Source: JBARDN01 sp963755705 (lineage in GTDB: Bacteria; Desulfobacterota; Binatia; Binatales; Binataceae). Taken from it: 64,000 nt of DNA. Of the stretch, positions 35,051 to 43,892 are shown piece by piece. The stretch lies in NCBI GenBank assembly GCA_963755705.1, contig CAVWKW010000001.1:558001-622000 (forward strand). The letters are read 5' to 3'. Each line of letters begins with the position of its first letter. The first letter of the stretch is position 1. Both the position numbers and the translations under genes were made by a program. A model generated the notes under the pieces. It worked only from the letters and a program-made list of their open reading frames with translations, did no database searches and was not told the origin of the DNA.

Positions 35051-36481
35051 TCAACTCTTCGCGTCCCGGCTTTCGGCGGAGGGGCGCGCCCTCGGCCGCG
35101 GCCGCGGAAAGTCGCGAATTTTCGTCCAGTTGCCAAACGGCGGCGGCATCCGCCGAATCCATCCATCATGCGCCAGAGGCTTCATCACCATCGCGGCGAT
35201 ACGCCCGAGGATCCGGATAGTGCGCGGATGCCGCGCCATCCGCGCGAAGCGCCGCGCTCCTGCGCGCGCTCGGGTTGCCGCGCCAGGCCAGTTGGGCGGG
35301 GTCTCCGACGAGGTTTCCTTCCAGCGCAGATGGAGCAGGATGCGCGGGATATCGATCTTCACCGGGCACACATCTTTGCACGCGCCGCACAGCGTCGAGG
35401 CGAAGGGCAAATGCGCGGCGGCGGAACCGACCAGGTTCGGGCTGATTATCGATCCGATCGGCCCGGGATACGGCGATTGGTAGGCGTGGCCTCCGATATG
35501 CCGATAGACGGGGCACACGTTCAGGCACGCGCCGCATCGGATGCACATCAGCGCTTCGCGCAACACGGGGTCGGCGAGCATGGCACTGCGCCCGTTGTCG
35601 AGGACGACCACGTGCATCTCGCGAGGCCCGTCAAGTTCGCCGGGCGCGCGCGGTCCGCGGATAAAGTTGGTGTAGGTGGTGAGCTTTTGTCCGGTCGCCG
35701 TGCGTCCGAGGATTTCAAGAAAGTGCGGAAGGTCGGCAAGCCTGGGAATGACCTTTTCGATTCCCATGACAGCGACGAAAATTTCGGGCAGCGTCGAGGA
35801 CATGCGGCCGTTGCCTTCGTTCTCGACCACGACCAGGGTGCCGGTCTCGGCGATCGCGAAATTGACGCCGGTGATTCCGAAATCAGCGCGCAGAAAACTC
35901 TCGCGCAGGCGTGCGCGCGCCTCGGCGGTCAGCTCGGCCGGTTCGGGGGTGTACGGAATTCCGAACTTCTCGTGAAAAAGATTTCCGATGTCTTCCTTCG
36001 AGAGATGAATCGCGGGCGTGATGATATGCGAGGGCGGCTCGTGGCGAAGCTGCACGATATATTCGCCGAGGTCGGTCTCGACCACCTCCATCCCGGCGCT
36101 TTCCAACGCGGGGTTGAGCGTGATCTCCTCGGTCGTCATCGACTTGCCCTTGACGATGCGCTTGGCTCCTGAAGCCTGCGCGAGCTTCACAATATAATCG
36201 CGCGCCTCAGCGGCGTTCGCGGCAAGGAAGACCTTGCATCCGTGCGCTTCGAGTTTTTTCGTCAGCTCGACCAGCAACTCGTCGAGCCGGCCGATCGCGT
36301 CCTGCTTGATCGCGCGCGCCGTGGTCCGTTCGTTTTCGTACGGCGCGAATTCGTCGCGCACCTGTCCGAAGTGCTCGAGGTGGCGCGCGCTGGCGCTCTC
36401 GAGCTTGCGGCGCAGATCATGGTCGGCGGCGCCGGCGGCGCTCGCCTCAAAAAAGTCGCGCGGTTTGTGCGATTCGATCAT
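35051..36481 (-). CDS. lutB: LutB/YkgF Fe-S subunit of lactate utilisation complex
   Basis: A 476-residue protein with an N-terminal LUD domain (FGITGVNFAIAETGTLVVVENEGNGRM) and a double 4Fe-4S ferredoxin module: CIRCGACLNVCPVYRHIGGHAY and CGACKDVCPVKIDIP. The C-terminal helix-rich tail is common in LutB. It starts on ATG at 36479 and heads lutBCA. The operon lies 42 bases behind the sirB1-like gene, so it may be co-expressed with queG-sirB1. Confidence 0.94.
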   Translation of the reverse strand: MIESHKPRDFFEASAAGAADHDLRRKLESASARHLEHFGQVRDEFAPYENERTTARAIKQDAIGRLDELLVELTKKLEAHGCKVFLAANAAEARDYIVKLAQASGAKRIVKGKSMTTEEITLNPALESAGMEVVETDLGEYIVQLRHEPPSHIITPAIHLSKEDIGNLFHEKFGIPYTPEPAELTAEARARLRESFLRADFGITGVNFAIAETGTLVVVENEGNGRMSSTLPEIFVAVMGIEKVIPRLADLPHFLEILGRTATGQKLTTYTNFIRGPRAPGELDGPREMHVVVLDNGRSAMLADPVLREALMCIRCGACLNVCPVYRHIGGHAYQSPYPGPIGSIISPNLVGSAAAHLPFASTLCGACKDVCPVKIDIPRILLHLRWKETSSETPPNWPGAATRARAGARRFARMARHPRTIRILGRIAAMVMKPLAHDGWIRRMPPPFGNWTKIRDFPRPRPRARPSAESRDAKS

Positions 36482-36523
36482 CGGAACAAATCAAACCAGA
36501 ATCAGCGCGCGCCCGGACGCGGT

Positions 36524-37363
36524 CTAGTTGATCAGCGCGACCTGGCGCACCAGGCGCAGCACCGAATCCCGCGCATTTTCCGCTCCGGGATGCTCCGGCG
36601 CGATCGACAGAAAGCTCTGGAAATCGTCGAGCGCGGCCTGGAAGCATTCGAGCCGCTCGAACAGGCCGCCACGTTCGGCGAGTTCTTCGACCGAACGCGG
36701 GTCGAGCAGCAAGATGCGATCGAGCGCGGAAAGCGCCCGGTTCCAGTCCGACGCCGCGAGATAGATACCTTTCAGGTTGCGCAGAATCCGCGCGAGGGTC
36801 GCGCGCGCACCGACTGGCTTGAGCATTGCCGGATGCAACTCGACCGGCTGGCCAAAGTTCTCCGCCAGCCGGGCGCGAATGTCCTCGAGCGTCAGGATCG
36901 CGCCGTCGTAAAATGGATCGATCACCAGCTCTCCGCGTTCGTTGACCGCCTTGACCAGGAAATGCGTCGGAAACGAGATGCCGTAAAGGTTGAGCCCGAG
37001 CCGCCGCCCTACTTCTAGGTAAATCACCGAGAGCGTGATCGGAATTCCCTTGTGGCGCTCGAGCACGTCGTTCAGAAACGAATTGCGCGGGTCGCTGTAC
37101 TCGTCGCGATTTCCGTGGAAGCCCTTCTGCTCGAACAGGAAATGCGACAGAAGCTGAATCCGTTCGACAGTGTCACCGCCCGCGTGAACTGTAGGCTCTG
37201 CCTCGCGCGCCAGCTCGGTGATTCGATTGAGATAGTGGTCCACATCGAGCGCCGGATACTCCTCTTTGGCGATCAGCAGCGCTCCGCGCGCCAGTGGAAC
37301 CGGCTCGCGCGAGGCGATCGTGGTAAATTCGCGGCGCGCGTCATCGTTCATCGCAGAACTCAT
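36524..37363 (-). CDS. SirB1/transglutaminase-like protein with TPR tail
   Basis: A 279-residue cytoplasmic protein. FHGNRDEYSDPRNSFLNDVLERHKGIPITLSVIYLEVGRRLGLNLYGISFPTHFLVK is the signature of the SirB1 transglutaminase-like family, and the C-terminal ALDRILLLDPRSVEELAERGGLFERLE gives TPR-like pairs. The usual catalytic cysteine position is not obvious. The ATG at 37361-37363 overlaps the queG stop by one base (TGATG) and GGAAG precedes it. Function poorly known; often found near queG or prfA in genomes. Confidence 0.88.
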   Translation of the reverse strand: MSSAMNDDARREFTTIASREPVPLARGALLIAKEEYPALDVDHYLNRITELAREAEPTVHAGGDTVERIQLLSHFLFEQKGFHGNRDEYSDPRNSFLNDVLERHKGIPITLSVIYLEVGRRLGLNLYGISFPTHFLVKAVNERGELVIDPFYDGAILTLEDIRARLAENFGQPVELHPAMLKPVGARATLARILRNLKGIYLAASDWNRALSALDRILLLDPRSVEELAERGGLFERLECFQAALDDFQSFLSIAPEHPGAENARDSVLRLVRQVALIN

Positions 37364-38532
37364 CACTTCCGAGTCTCTAATGGCGCGCGGGCTTTGACAA
37401 GCACCTGGGTTCCGATTTCGCCCAGCGCAAGACCGATCTCCCGAGCGACTTCGGTGTCGATCTCTCGTTGTAATGCTCGTTCGAGCGCGTTTCGTGCCGC
37501 CGCTCCGCCGAGGTTGCCGAGCGCCCATGCAGCATGCGCACGCACGATGGGTTCGTATTCATTTTCGAGCGTGCGCGCGAGCGCAGGGACCGCGTCACGA
37601 TTTCCGGTGTTGCCCAAAACGATGGCGGCATTGCGCAACAGCCCGCGCCGCTTGGTACGTTTGATCGCGCTGCCGGAGAATCTGCGGCTGAAGGCCGCGT
37701 CGTCGAGCGCGAGGAGGTCCGGCAGAAACGGCAACGCCGCCGGCCGATCGCCGTCATGCTTTGCTTCGTTTTCGGGCGTGTTCCACGGGCATACGTCGTT
37801 GCAGATGTCGCAACCAAAAATCCATTCGCCGAGCTTCGGGCGAAGTTCGCGCGCAATCGCGCCGCGATGCTCGATCGTCAAATACGAGATGCATACGCGC
37901 GGCTCGATCTTGTAGCCGTCTTCCAGCGCTCCCGTCGGGCATAAATCGACGCATCGACGGCAGGTTCCGCAATGGTCGCGATAGGGCGCGGAGGGCGCGT
38001 CGATTTCGATGTCGGTGAAAATCTCGGCGAGAAAAAAGTACGAGCCATGCTCCCGATTCAGCAGCATCGTGTTGCGACCGAACCATCCAAGCCCCGCTTG
38101 GGAAGCCCATTCGCGTTCGAAAACCGGCCCGGTATCGACGTACGTGCGCGTGATTGAATCGGGATGCTCGGCCACGCCAGCCGCGGCGACGGACTTCGCG
38201 GCGGCAAGAACATCGTCGTGATAGTCCGGGCCAAGCGCATACGTTGCCACTCGCCCCCGCAGCTCCGCGCGCCAATCGATTTCCGGCGGCCGCACGGCCG
38301 CATAAGGGTAGGCGAGGCTGACGACGGTTTTAAAGCGCGAGTCGAGCACGTGAGGATCGATACGCCGCGCCGGATCGCGCGCGAGATACTGCATCGTGCC
38401 GTGGCGGCCGTCGGCCAGCCAATCGGAGAAGAATTTGTCGCGAGCCTCAAGCGGATGCAGCCGCGCAAAACCCACCATCGCGAACCCGCGCGCTTTGGCG
38501 GCATCCCCTATGATTTTCGTCAGATCGGCCAT
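37363..38532 (-). CDS. queG: Epoxyqueuosine reductase
   Basis: A 389-residue B12/Fe-S enzyme that reduces epoxyqueuosine to queuosine in tRNA. The N-terminal catalytic domain is followed by two 4Fe-4S clusters, CGTCRRCVDLCPTGAL and CDICNDVCPWN, and a C-terminal stretch of HEAT units (DAVPALARTLENEYEPIVRAHAAWALGNLGG). ATG at 38530-38532; TTG two codons earlier is an alternative. The HEAT tail makes it longer than the minimal enzyme, as in many family members. It heads a probable operon with the sirB1-like gene and lutBCA. Confidence 0.95.
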   Translation of the reverse strand: MADLTKIIGDAAKARGFAMVGFARLHPLEARDKFFSDWLADGRHGTMQYLARDPARRIDPHVLDSRFKTVVSLAYPYAAVRPPEIDWRAELRGRVATYALGPDYHDDVLAAAKSVAAAGVAEHPDSITRTYVDTGPVFEREWASQAGLGWFGRNTMLLNREHGSYFFLAEIFTDIEIDAPSAPYRDHCGTCRRCVDLCPTGALEDGYKIEPRVCISYLTIEHRGAIARELRPKLGEWIFGCDICNDVCPWNTPENEAKHDGDRPAALPFLPDLLALDDAAFSRRFSGSAIKRTKRRGLLRNAAIVLGNTGNRDAVPALARTLENEYEPIVRAHAAWALGNLGGAAARNALERALQREIDTEVAREIGLALGEIGTQVLVKARAPLETRK

Positions 38533-38575
38533 GAGCAATCAAAAAACCTTAGCATTCGGGCGGCATAATTGAGTC

Positions 38576-38600
38576 TATAATTGTGGAGTGATTGACTCCA
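38576..38600 (+). promoter_or_regulatory. Promoter with operator-like palindrome for the A-type Fe-S carrier
   Basis: A perfect -10 box TATAAT at 38576-38581 without a good -35 is followed by TGGAGT, GATTG, ACTCCA (38584-38600), a perfect 6+5+6 inverted repeat at the expected transcription start. The weak -35 and the overlapping palindrome suggest a regulated promoter, perhaps repressed by an Rrf2/IscR-type or other regulator. The identity of the regulator is inference. Confidence 0.55.
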
Positions 38601-38672
38601 GAATTAGGAGTTATTAGGTTCAAAGTGTCAGGGAGGTGCGGGTTTGACCGCAGCCGTATCCGGAGGACCAAG

Positions 38673-39107
38673 ATGGCCGAGGAAATGAACCAGGAAGAGC
38701 ACAAAGAGCTCCATATCGAACATTCCCGCGCGGAGAGTTCCGCTCCGGAGAATTCCGCGCCAGTCGACAACTCGACTCTGCCCGACGTGAAGCTCACGCC
38801 CAAAGCGGTCGAGATGGTGCGCAAGATGCACGCGAAAGAAGGCCTCGGCGCCGAGCACGGCATCCGCATCAGCGTGGTCGGCGGAGGATGCTCGGGCTTT
38901 CAGTATCAAATCAAGTTCGACGAGCAGAAAGACGGCGACCGGGTGGCAGAGTTCGACGGGATGCGCGTGTATATCGACGATTTCTCGCTGCCCTACATCG
39001 CGGGCACCACGCTCGATTTCGTAGAGGGTCTGCACGGCGCGGGCTTCCGCTTTGACAATCCTCGCGCCAGCCGCACCTGCGGTTGCGGCTCATCGTTCAG
39101 CGCCTGA
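38673..39107 (+). CDS. erpA: A-type iron-sulfur carrier (IscA/ErpA/HesB)
   Basis: A 144-residue protein. After an acidic, flexible 35-residue extension, the HesB domain runs from KLTPKAVEMVRKMHAKEG to the end, with the three conserved cysteines at about residues 73 (GGGCSGFQY), 136 and 138 (RTCGCGSSF). It carries Fe-S clusters to target proteins. GGAGG lies eight bases before the ATG; an upstream ATG-less frame is not used. The N-terminal extension is unusual. There is a terminator directly after. Confidence 0.9.
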   Translation: MAEEMNQEEHKELHIEHSRAESSAPENSAPVDNSTLPDVKLTPKAVEMVRKMHAKEGLGAEHGIRISVVGGGCSGFQYQIKFDEQKDGDRVAEFDGMRVYIDDFSLPYIAGTTLDFVEGLHGAGFRFDNPRASRTCGCGSSFSA

Positions 39108-39129
39108 AATAATTTAGACCACCCACATT

Positions 39130-39164
39130 GGCCGCTCGGGTAAGCACTTGAGCGGCCTTTTTTT
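39130..39164 (+). terminator. Rho-independent terminator after the A-type carrier gene
   Basis: GGCCGCTC (39130-39137) and GAGCGGCC (39150-39157) form a perfect 8-bp stem, followed by seven T (39158-39164). Confidence 0.95.
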
Positions 39165-39169
39165 ATCTT

Positions 39170-39595
39170 TCAGCCGGCCAGGTAAACGACCCCGGCGCGG
39201 ATTGCGATGAACCATACGGCGACCGTCGCGATCAGGTAGAGATAAAATCGAAGCATGATCAGGTTGAACGTGCAGTGGACGGCGCTGTGCATGACGCGAA
39301 ATGCGACAAAAATCCATGCGGCGTCCACGTACACCGCATCGACCTGCTTTGCTGCGAAAAGATAGAGCACGAGGACGTAGAATAGCACTGGAATCTCGAA
39401 CAGATTCTTCAAATTGTCAGAGGGATTCGAGACCTCTGGCGGTGAGAGTTGTGCCAACGCGGCGGGAGTCAGATCCTTCTGAGTGAACTTGTGCGAGCTG
39501 ATGAAACCAATCCGGCGGATGTACATGTAGACCCACACCGCGAGCGTCAGGAGCATCATCGCGAACATCGGACCAAAGATTGCCGTCTGTTCCAT
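39170..39595 (-). CDS. MAPEG-family membrane protein
   Basis: A 141-residue integral membrane protein with four hydrophobic segments: MFAMMLLTLAVWVYMYI, IPVLFYVLVLYLFAA, AAWIFVAFRVMHSAVHC and FYLYLIATVAVWFIAI. The FRVMHSAVHCTFN block and the NPSDNLKNLFEIPVLFY loop are typical of MAPEG (membrane-associated proteins in eicosanoid and glutathione metabolism). The ATG at 39593-39595 follows GGAGGTGAAC. In bacteria the function is mostly unknown, perhaps glutathione-dependent. Confidence 0.9.
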   Translation of the reverse strand: MEQTAIFGPMFAMMLLTLAVWVYMYIRRIGFISSHKFTQKDLTPAALAQLSPPEVSNPSDNLKNLFEIPVLFYVLVLYLFAAKQVDAVYVDAAWIFVAFRVMHSAVHCTFNLIMLRFYLYLIATVAVWFIAIRAGVVYLAG

Positions 39596-39714
39596 GTTCA
39601 CCTCCAGCTATCCGGGTAATCGGCTTCGCAGCCGCGATTGTGCGGGAACGCTCGGCTGCTCGCAACGCAGCATCGATTCTGCACGCGCTGTGGATATGCT
39701 AAACCGACGCCACG

Positions 39715-40275
39715 ATGCTCGCGGCGCTGCTCTTCTGGCTCTCGCCCGCGCGGCGGCGCTTCATGCGGCGCTACGCGCGTCCCGCGATAGCCCCGATGCG
39801 CGCAAGGCTCGCACGTTTCGGAGCTCCGCAGGCGATTGGGTTCGTTTCGATAATCCTGGCCGCGAATGCGGAGTTCCTTGCCTACGCACTCACGCGCGGC
39901 GGACCGCTCGAGAACTATCGCGACCGCGCGACGCCGGCCACAGTCGAAGCGTGCCTTGGCGCGATGCTGATTTTCTCGGTCAACATGTTCGCACGCGATG
40001 AAATAGCGAAGAACGAAAGCGAGTTGGTCCGTTTGCTCGCCGCGGTCATCGGATGCGACCCGATGCAGGTGATGCTCCGGCGCGATAATCTTCGCAAGGC
40101 GCCGCGCTCGGAAGAGTGGGCGCTCTACGCGCAGTTGATTTCCGCGCTCGGCGGCGAACGGCCTGCCTATGACGCTGAACTTGAGCGCGCCTTCAGCTTC
40201 AACTACCTGTCGTATATCGCGCAATATCGCGAGGTGCTCGAGCGCGAAGCGGCGCGATTCGATTCCGATACTTAG
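39715..40275 (+). CDS. Hypothetical protein
   Basis: A 186-residue protein I do not recognise. It starts with one or two short hydrophobic segments (LAALLFWLS; APQAIGFVSIILAANAEFLAYAL) and continues as a helical, mostly charged domain (ARDEIAKNESELVRLLAAVIG, SEEWALYAQLISALGGE). The stop lies eight bases before the FabG-like gene, which supports it being real. Its function is not inferable. Confidence 0.5.
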   Translation: MLAALLFWLSPARRRFMRRYARPAIAPMRARLARFGAPQAIGFVSIILAANAEFLAYALTRGGPLENYRDRATPATVEACLGAMLIFSVNMFARDEIAKNESELVRLLAAVIGCDPMQVMLRRDNLRKAPRSEEWALYAQLISALGGERPAYDAELERAFSFNYLSYIAQYREVLEREAARFDSDT

Positions 40276-40282
40276 GATTGCA

Positions 40283-41041
40283 ATGGAGACGGCAGTGAAA
40301 GATCTGGACGGCAAAGGAATTATCGTGACTGGCGCCACGCGCGGAATTGGCAGGGAAATCGCGCTCGAATGCGCGCGGCGCGGCGCGCGGATTGCCTTTA
40401 ACTACGTGAAGAGCGAGGCGCAGGCCGCCGAGGTCAAGGCCGAGATCGATGCGCTTGGAGGACGCGCGCTCGCCTTCAAATGCGACGTCGGCGACTTGAA
40501 GTCGGTGCGTGAGATGGTCAACGCGGTCAAGAAAGAATTCGGCGCGATCGACGGACTGGTCAACAATGCCGGTATCACGCGCGACAAGGTTCTCGTGATG
40601 ATGAGCGAGGAGGATTGGGCCGAGGTTATCCGCACCAATCTGACCGGGTCATTTAATTTCGTGCGCGCGGCGGCGTTCATGATGATGAAAGCCAAGCGCG
40701 GCTCGATTCTCAACATCACTTCGGTCAGCGGGCTCATCGGACTTCCAGGACAAGTTAACTACTCGGCGGCCAAGGCCGGGGTGATCGGGCTGACCAAGTC
40801 GCTGGCGAAGGAAGTCGGCCGTCTCGGCGTGCGGGCCAACGCGCTGGCGCTTGGATTTATCGAAACCGACATGACGGCCTCGTTGCCCGAGGAAAACAGG
40901 GCGCAGGCGCTCGCGATGATTCCACTCGGACGCTTCGGCCGCGTCGCAGACGTAGCGCCGATGGCGGCGTTCCTGCTCTCCGACGCGGCCGCGTACGTCA
41001 CCGGCGCGGTGATCAACGTCGATGGCGGACTCGCGATGTAA
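40283..41041 (+). CDS. 3-oxoacyl-ACP/acetoacetyl-CoA reductase (FabG-like SDR)
   Basis: A 252-residue short-chain dehydrogenase. The nucleotide loop is TGATRGIGREIA; LVNNAGITRDK and the Ser-Tyr-Lys triad (SVSG, then VNYSAAKAG) are complete. INVDGGLAM ends the protein as in FabG/PhaB. It probably reduces a 3-oxoacyl thioester with NADPH; a role in PHA synthesis with phaC at 30456 is possible but not shown. ATG at 40283; AGGA lies just upstream. Confidence 0.9.
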   Translation: METAVKDLDGKGIIVTGATRGIGREIALECARRGARIAFNYVKSEAQAAEVKAEIDALGGRALAFKCDVGDLKSVREMVNAVKKEFGAIDGLVNNAGITRDKVLVMMSEEDWAEVIRTNLTGSFNFVRAAAFMMMKAKRGSILNITSVSGLIGLPGQVNYSAAKAGVIGLTKSLAKEVGRLGVRANALALGFIETDMTASLPEENRAQALAMIPLGRFGRVADVAPMAAFLLSDAAAYVTGAVINVDGGLAM

Positions 41042-41050
41042 CGTTGCCGG

Positions 41051-43294
41051 TCACTGCGCCGACGGATGACCCCATTCCTGCTCGCAACTGAGAATGTCGA
41101 TCTGATCGCCGCGCTCGACCGCGCGTAGTTTTTTCTCGAATGCGGCGTCGATCGCGCGTGCCTGGCGTTTCTCGCGTCCGGGCGTGCGCCAGCGGTTGTA
41201 TGCGTCCGGGCCGCCGTTGTACGCCGCGTATGCCGACCGCGCCAGGGCGTGGGTATTGTCGTGAATCGGATCTATATGCGGCTTCGCGGCCACCGTTCTG
41301 AGCATCTCACCCAGAATCTCGGTGCCCGCGCCCGCGTTGTACAGAACGTCCCAGCGCAGCTTGTCCAGGTTGTAGAAGCCGCGCCATACGTGCTTGTTCA
41401 CCTGCATCAGGCCGATGTCGCCGGTCGAGCTTTCGAGCCATGTCACGCGATCGTTCACCCGCACGAATTGCCGCCAGCAGCTTTCCTGCCACGCCGCGCT
41501 TTTGACCAGCAGCCGCAGAGTCGGCTGATAGCGAGGCGCCAGGTTGGTATCACCAATCTCGCGCTGCGTGCTCAGCGTCAGCAGCTGGTCCATCGTCTGG
41601 CGATAGGGCTGGGCGTTGGATTGATTGACTACCACTCGTCGGAGCCGCTGCGCGACTTTGGCCAGTTCCGGAATAATCCCCGGCTCGGCGGCAGCCGCCT
41701 CGGTGGGTTCGATTAGCCATATCGGGATGCGAAGCCATCGCTCCGCGGCCGCATGCGGCGCGGAAGTCGGTGACGCAGACGGTGTCGGCGATACAGCCGG
41801 CGTTGGCGCCGCGGCAGTGGGCGTCGGCACCGGAACCTCGGGTGGCAGCGGCTTGATTGGTGCGAGCGAAGGCGGCGTTGCCGTTGCGCTCGGCTCCGCA
41901 GTGGCGGCAGAAGGTCCAAGGTCGGACTCCGAGAACGTTGCGAGCGCGGAAGGCGTCGGTGCGGGCGACGCCTCGGGCGTCACCCCCGACAGGTCTCCCG
42001 TCTCGTCGGGGTTGGCCGAGGGCGGGCTCGAGAGCGGCTCGGTCACTCCGAACATGCCTTTGAGACTCTGGTCTTCGTCGAAATTAAATTGCAGCGGATC
42101 GCCGGTCGCATTGGGCGCCATGATATGCGCGAGGCGGCGCAAATCCTCCGCTGACACGCGCATCCCTAGAGCGGGCGCCGCTTCATCGAGAGCGAACAAC
42201 GCGTCGCCGGCCGAGATGAAGGAAAGGAACTGCAGGCCCTGCGCGCCAAGCTGTCCGCGCGCGCCTGCGTCATGCACCGCGGCGCCGAGCTCCTGCCAGG
42301 TATCAAGGAAGATCGTCCGTACCGGATCGGGTCCCGCAGCCGACGGCGGCTTCGCAAGCGCGTCAACCAGACGAAATCTGCTCTCGATCAAAATCTGCAG
42401 AAGCTGATCGCGGAACTGCTGATCGCCGATATTCGCGCCGAGCTGCTTGATCGCAAACACCAGGAACGCGTCCCATTGATTAAGCTGTTTCTGGAACGCC
42501 GCCAGCTCGGCGGGAGTCGGCTCACCCGGCGTTGCGGAGGGGTAGGGCACCGCCATATCCGGCAGCGTAATCACCAGCGTTATCCTGACGCCTTGAGCGA
42601 GCACCTGGATCTGCGGCTCCGCGCGAACCGTGCTGATCGCGGCCTGGATTCGCGGGACCACGTCTGGCGTAGCCGCCTCCTCCGCCAGTGCCCCAAGCTG
42701 CTGGATTGCGGGATTCAGATCATAGGTAAAGGTCTCAAGTCCCGGGATCAGGTATTGCTTAATCAGATCGAAGCCCTTGCCGACGATGAAGGTTTTCTGA
42801 TGGGCCGTGTTGTAGAGATTTAGATTTGCGATGCGAATTTTGAGGCGCAATCCCGGTGCAATGTACGGCGATGACTCAGCCTCGGCGATTCCGCTCCACG
42901 TAATCGGGCTGACGCATCGTCCTGCGACGGCAACGCCGAGTCCCAGGCTTGCCGCCGTCTCCAGGCGCAGGCGCGAACTCGCGGAAGAGAAGACAGGATT
43001 TTCCGCAGAAAGGAACTGGCACTGGTCGGCGCCGTTCCACAGCGCGGCTTTGCCGCCCGGTGCGGTGTACATCTGGGCTTTGAGCGCGGCGCCAAGCGTC
43101 AGGTAATCGATCGTGATCGGCACGCTCACGTCGGCGGCATGCGCGCCGCAGAGCGGGGATATCGCGGCGAATGCGATCATCGCAAACAAAATCAGCGTCC
43201 CGTGCGCGCCGCCTGCGGGGTGCGATGCACGTTTATCGACAGCCCTTATGCTCAAATTCCTCCAGTCCGGGTTCACATTCCTTCCGCGGCGCAT
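41051..43294 (-). CDS. Lytic transglycosylase (SLT) with large N-terminal exported domain
   Basis: A 747-residue exported protein. The signal peptide is near residues 30-53, followed by about 400 residues I cannot place, which include an early region with ITIDYLTLGAALKAQMY. A Pro/Ser/Thr-rich linker fills residues 395-520 (PTPTAAAPTPAVSPTPSASP). The C-terminal SLT domain has the catalytic glutamate at about 604 (AWQESCWRQF), GDIGLMQVN and SAYAAYNGGPDAY. It should cleave peptidoglycan between MurNAc and GlcNAc. The long front domain may position it on the envelope. The start codon is ATG at 43292. Confidence 0.88.
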   Translation of the reverse strand: MRRGRNVNPDWRNLSIRAVDKRASHPAGGAHGTLILFAMIAFAAISPLCGAHAADVSVPITIDYLTLGAALKAQMYTAPGGKAALWNGADQCQFLSAENPVFSSASSRLRLETAASLGLGVAVAGRCVSPITWSGIAEAESSPYIAPGLRLKIRIANLNLYNTAHQKTFIVGKGFDLIKQYLIPGLETFTYDLNPAIQQLGALAEEAATPDVVPRIQAAISTVRAEPQIQVLAQGVRITLVITLPDMAVPYPSATPGEPTPAELAAFQKQLNQWDAFLVFAIKQLGANIGDQQFRDQLLQILIESRFRLVDALAKPPSAAGPDPVRTIFLDTWQELGAAVHDAGARGQLGAQGLQFLSFISAGDALFALDEAAPALGMRVSAEDLRRLAHIMAPNATGDPLQFNFDEDQSLKGMFGVTEPLSSPPSANPDETGDLSGVTPEASPAPTPSALATFSESDLGPSAATAEPSATATPPSLAPIKPLPPEVPVPTPTAAAPTPAVSPTPSASPTSAPHAAAERWLRIPIWLIEPTEAAAAEPGIIPELAKVAQRLRRVVVNQSNAQPYRQTMDQLLTLSTQREIGDTNLAPRYQPTLRLLVKSAAWQESCWRQFVRVNDRVTWLESSTGDIGLMQVNKHVWRGFYNLDKLRWDVLYNAGAGTEILGEMLRTVAAKPHIDPIHDNTHALARSAYAAYNGGPDAYNRWRTPGREKRQARAIDAAFEKKLRAVERGDQIDILSCEQEWGHPSAQ

Positions 43295-43376
43295 ATGTCA
43301 ACCATACGGGATCAAGGAATGTGCTTGAAAGGACACTACACGGTTACGATAATTCCTTCAGAGTTGGGTGCGTCAA

Positions 43377-43892
43377 ATGAGTGCAGAACGACAGACCGAC
43401 TTTTACGAGGCCGAAGCGCCTCAAGCCTCGCGCGAGCTAGCCGAGCTGCGCACCTCGCGTGATTACCTGGCGCCGTTCGAGATCGCGCGGCGCAGGGTGA
43501 TCGACGATCTGTTCGACGGCAAGGCGACCATCGATGCCACCGTCGTGATCCGGATCGGAACGGTCGAGGAAACCGAAGCCGCCAGCGGCGTCGGCGTGGT
43601 TCACGCGCTCGACGTCGCGCTGCGCAAGGCGCTGCTGAAATACTTCCCGTTCCTCGAAACCGTCAGAGTTATCGAGACCTACACCCACGCCAGCGGCGAT
43701 TCGACCGAAGCCGAAGTCGTGTCGGTCAAGAAATTCTCCGACGGCCATCTCACCTGGACCACCCTCGCCAAGTCGGCGAATACGGTCGAGGCGGGATGGA
43801 AGTCGCTGCTCGATGGCTACGAATGGCGGATCTACACCGAGAACCTGAAGCTTTCCCGGATGGGCGGAAATCCGCGGCTGTCACGCCGGTGA
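43377..43892 (+). CDS. Stand-alone LeuA/CimA-type regulatory domain protein
   Basis: A 171-residue protein, mostly a single domain like the allosteric dimer domain at the C-terminus of isopropylmalate and citramalate synthases: ATVVIRIGTVEETEAASGVG, VHALDVALRKALLKYFPFLE, AEVVSVKKFSDGHLTWTTLAKSANTVEAGWKSLLDGYEWRI. The conserved G/HALDAALRKAL and WxTxxxSxNxxEAxWxxLxD words fit. No catalytic TIM-barrel part is present. It could bind leucine or isoleucine and regulate a separate synthase, or act as a binding protein. The GTGA junction couples it to the DCC gene. Confidence 0.85.
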   Translation: MSAERQTDFYEAEAPQASRELAELRTSRDYLAPFEIARRRVIDDLFDGKATIDATVVIRIGTVEETEAASGVGVVHALDVALRKALLKYFPFLETVRVIETYTHASGDSTEAEVVSVKKFSDGHLTWTTLAKSANTVEAGWKSLLDGYEWRIYTENLKLSRMGGNPRLSRR

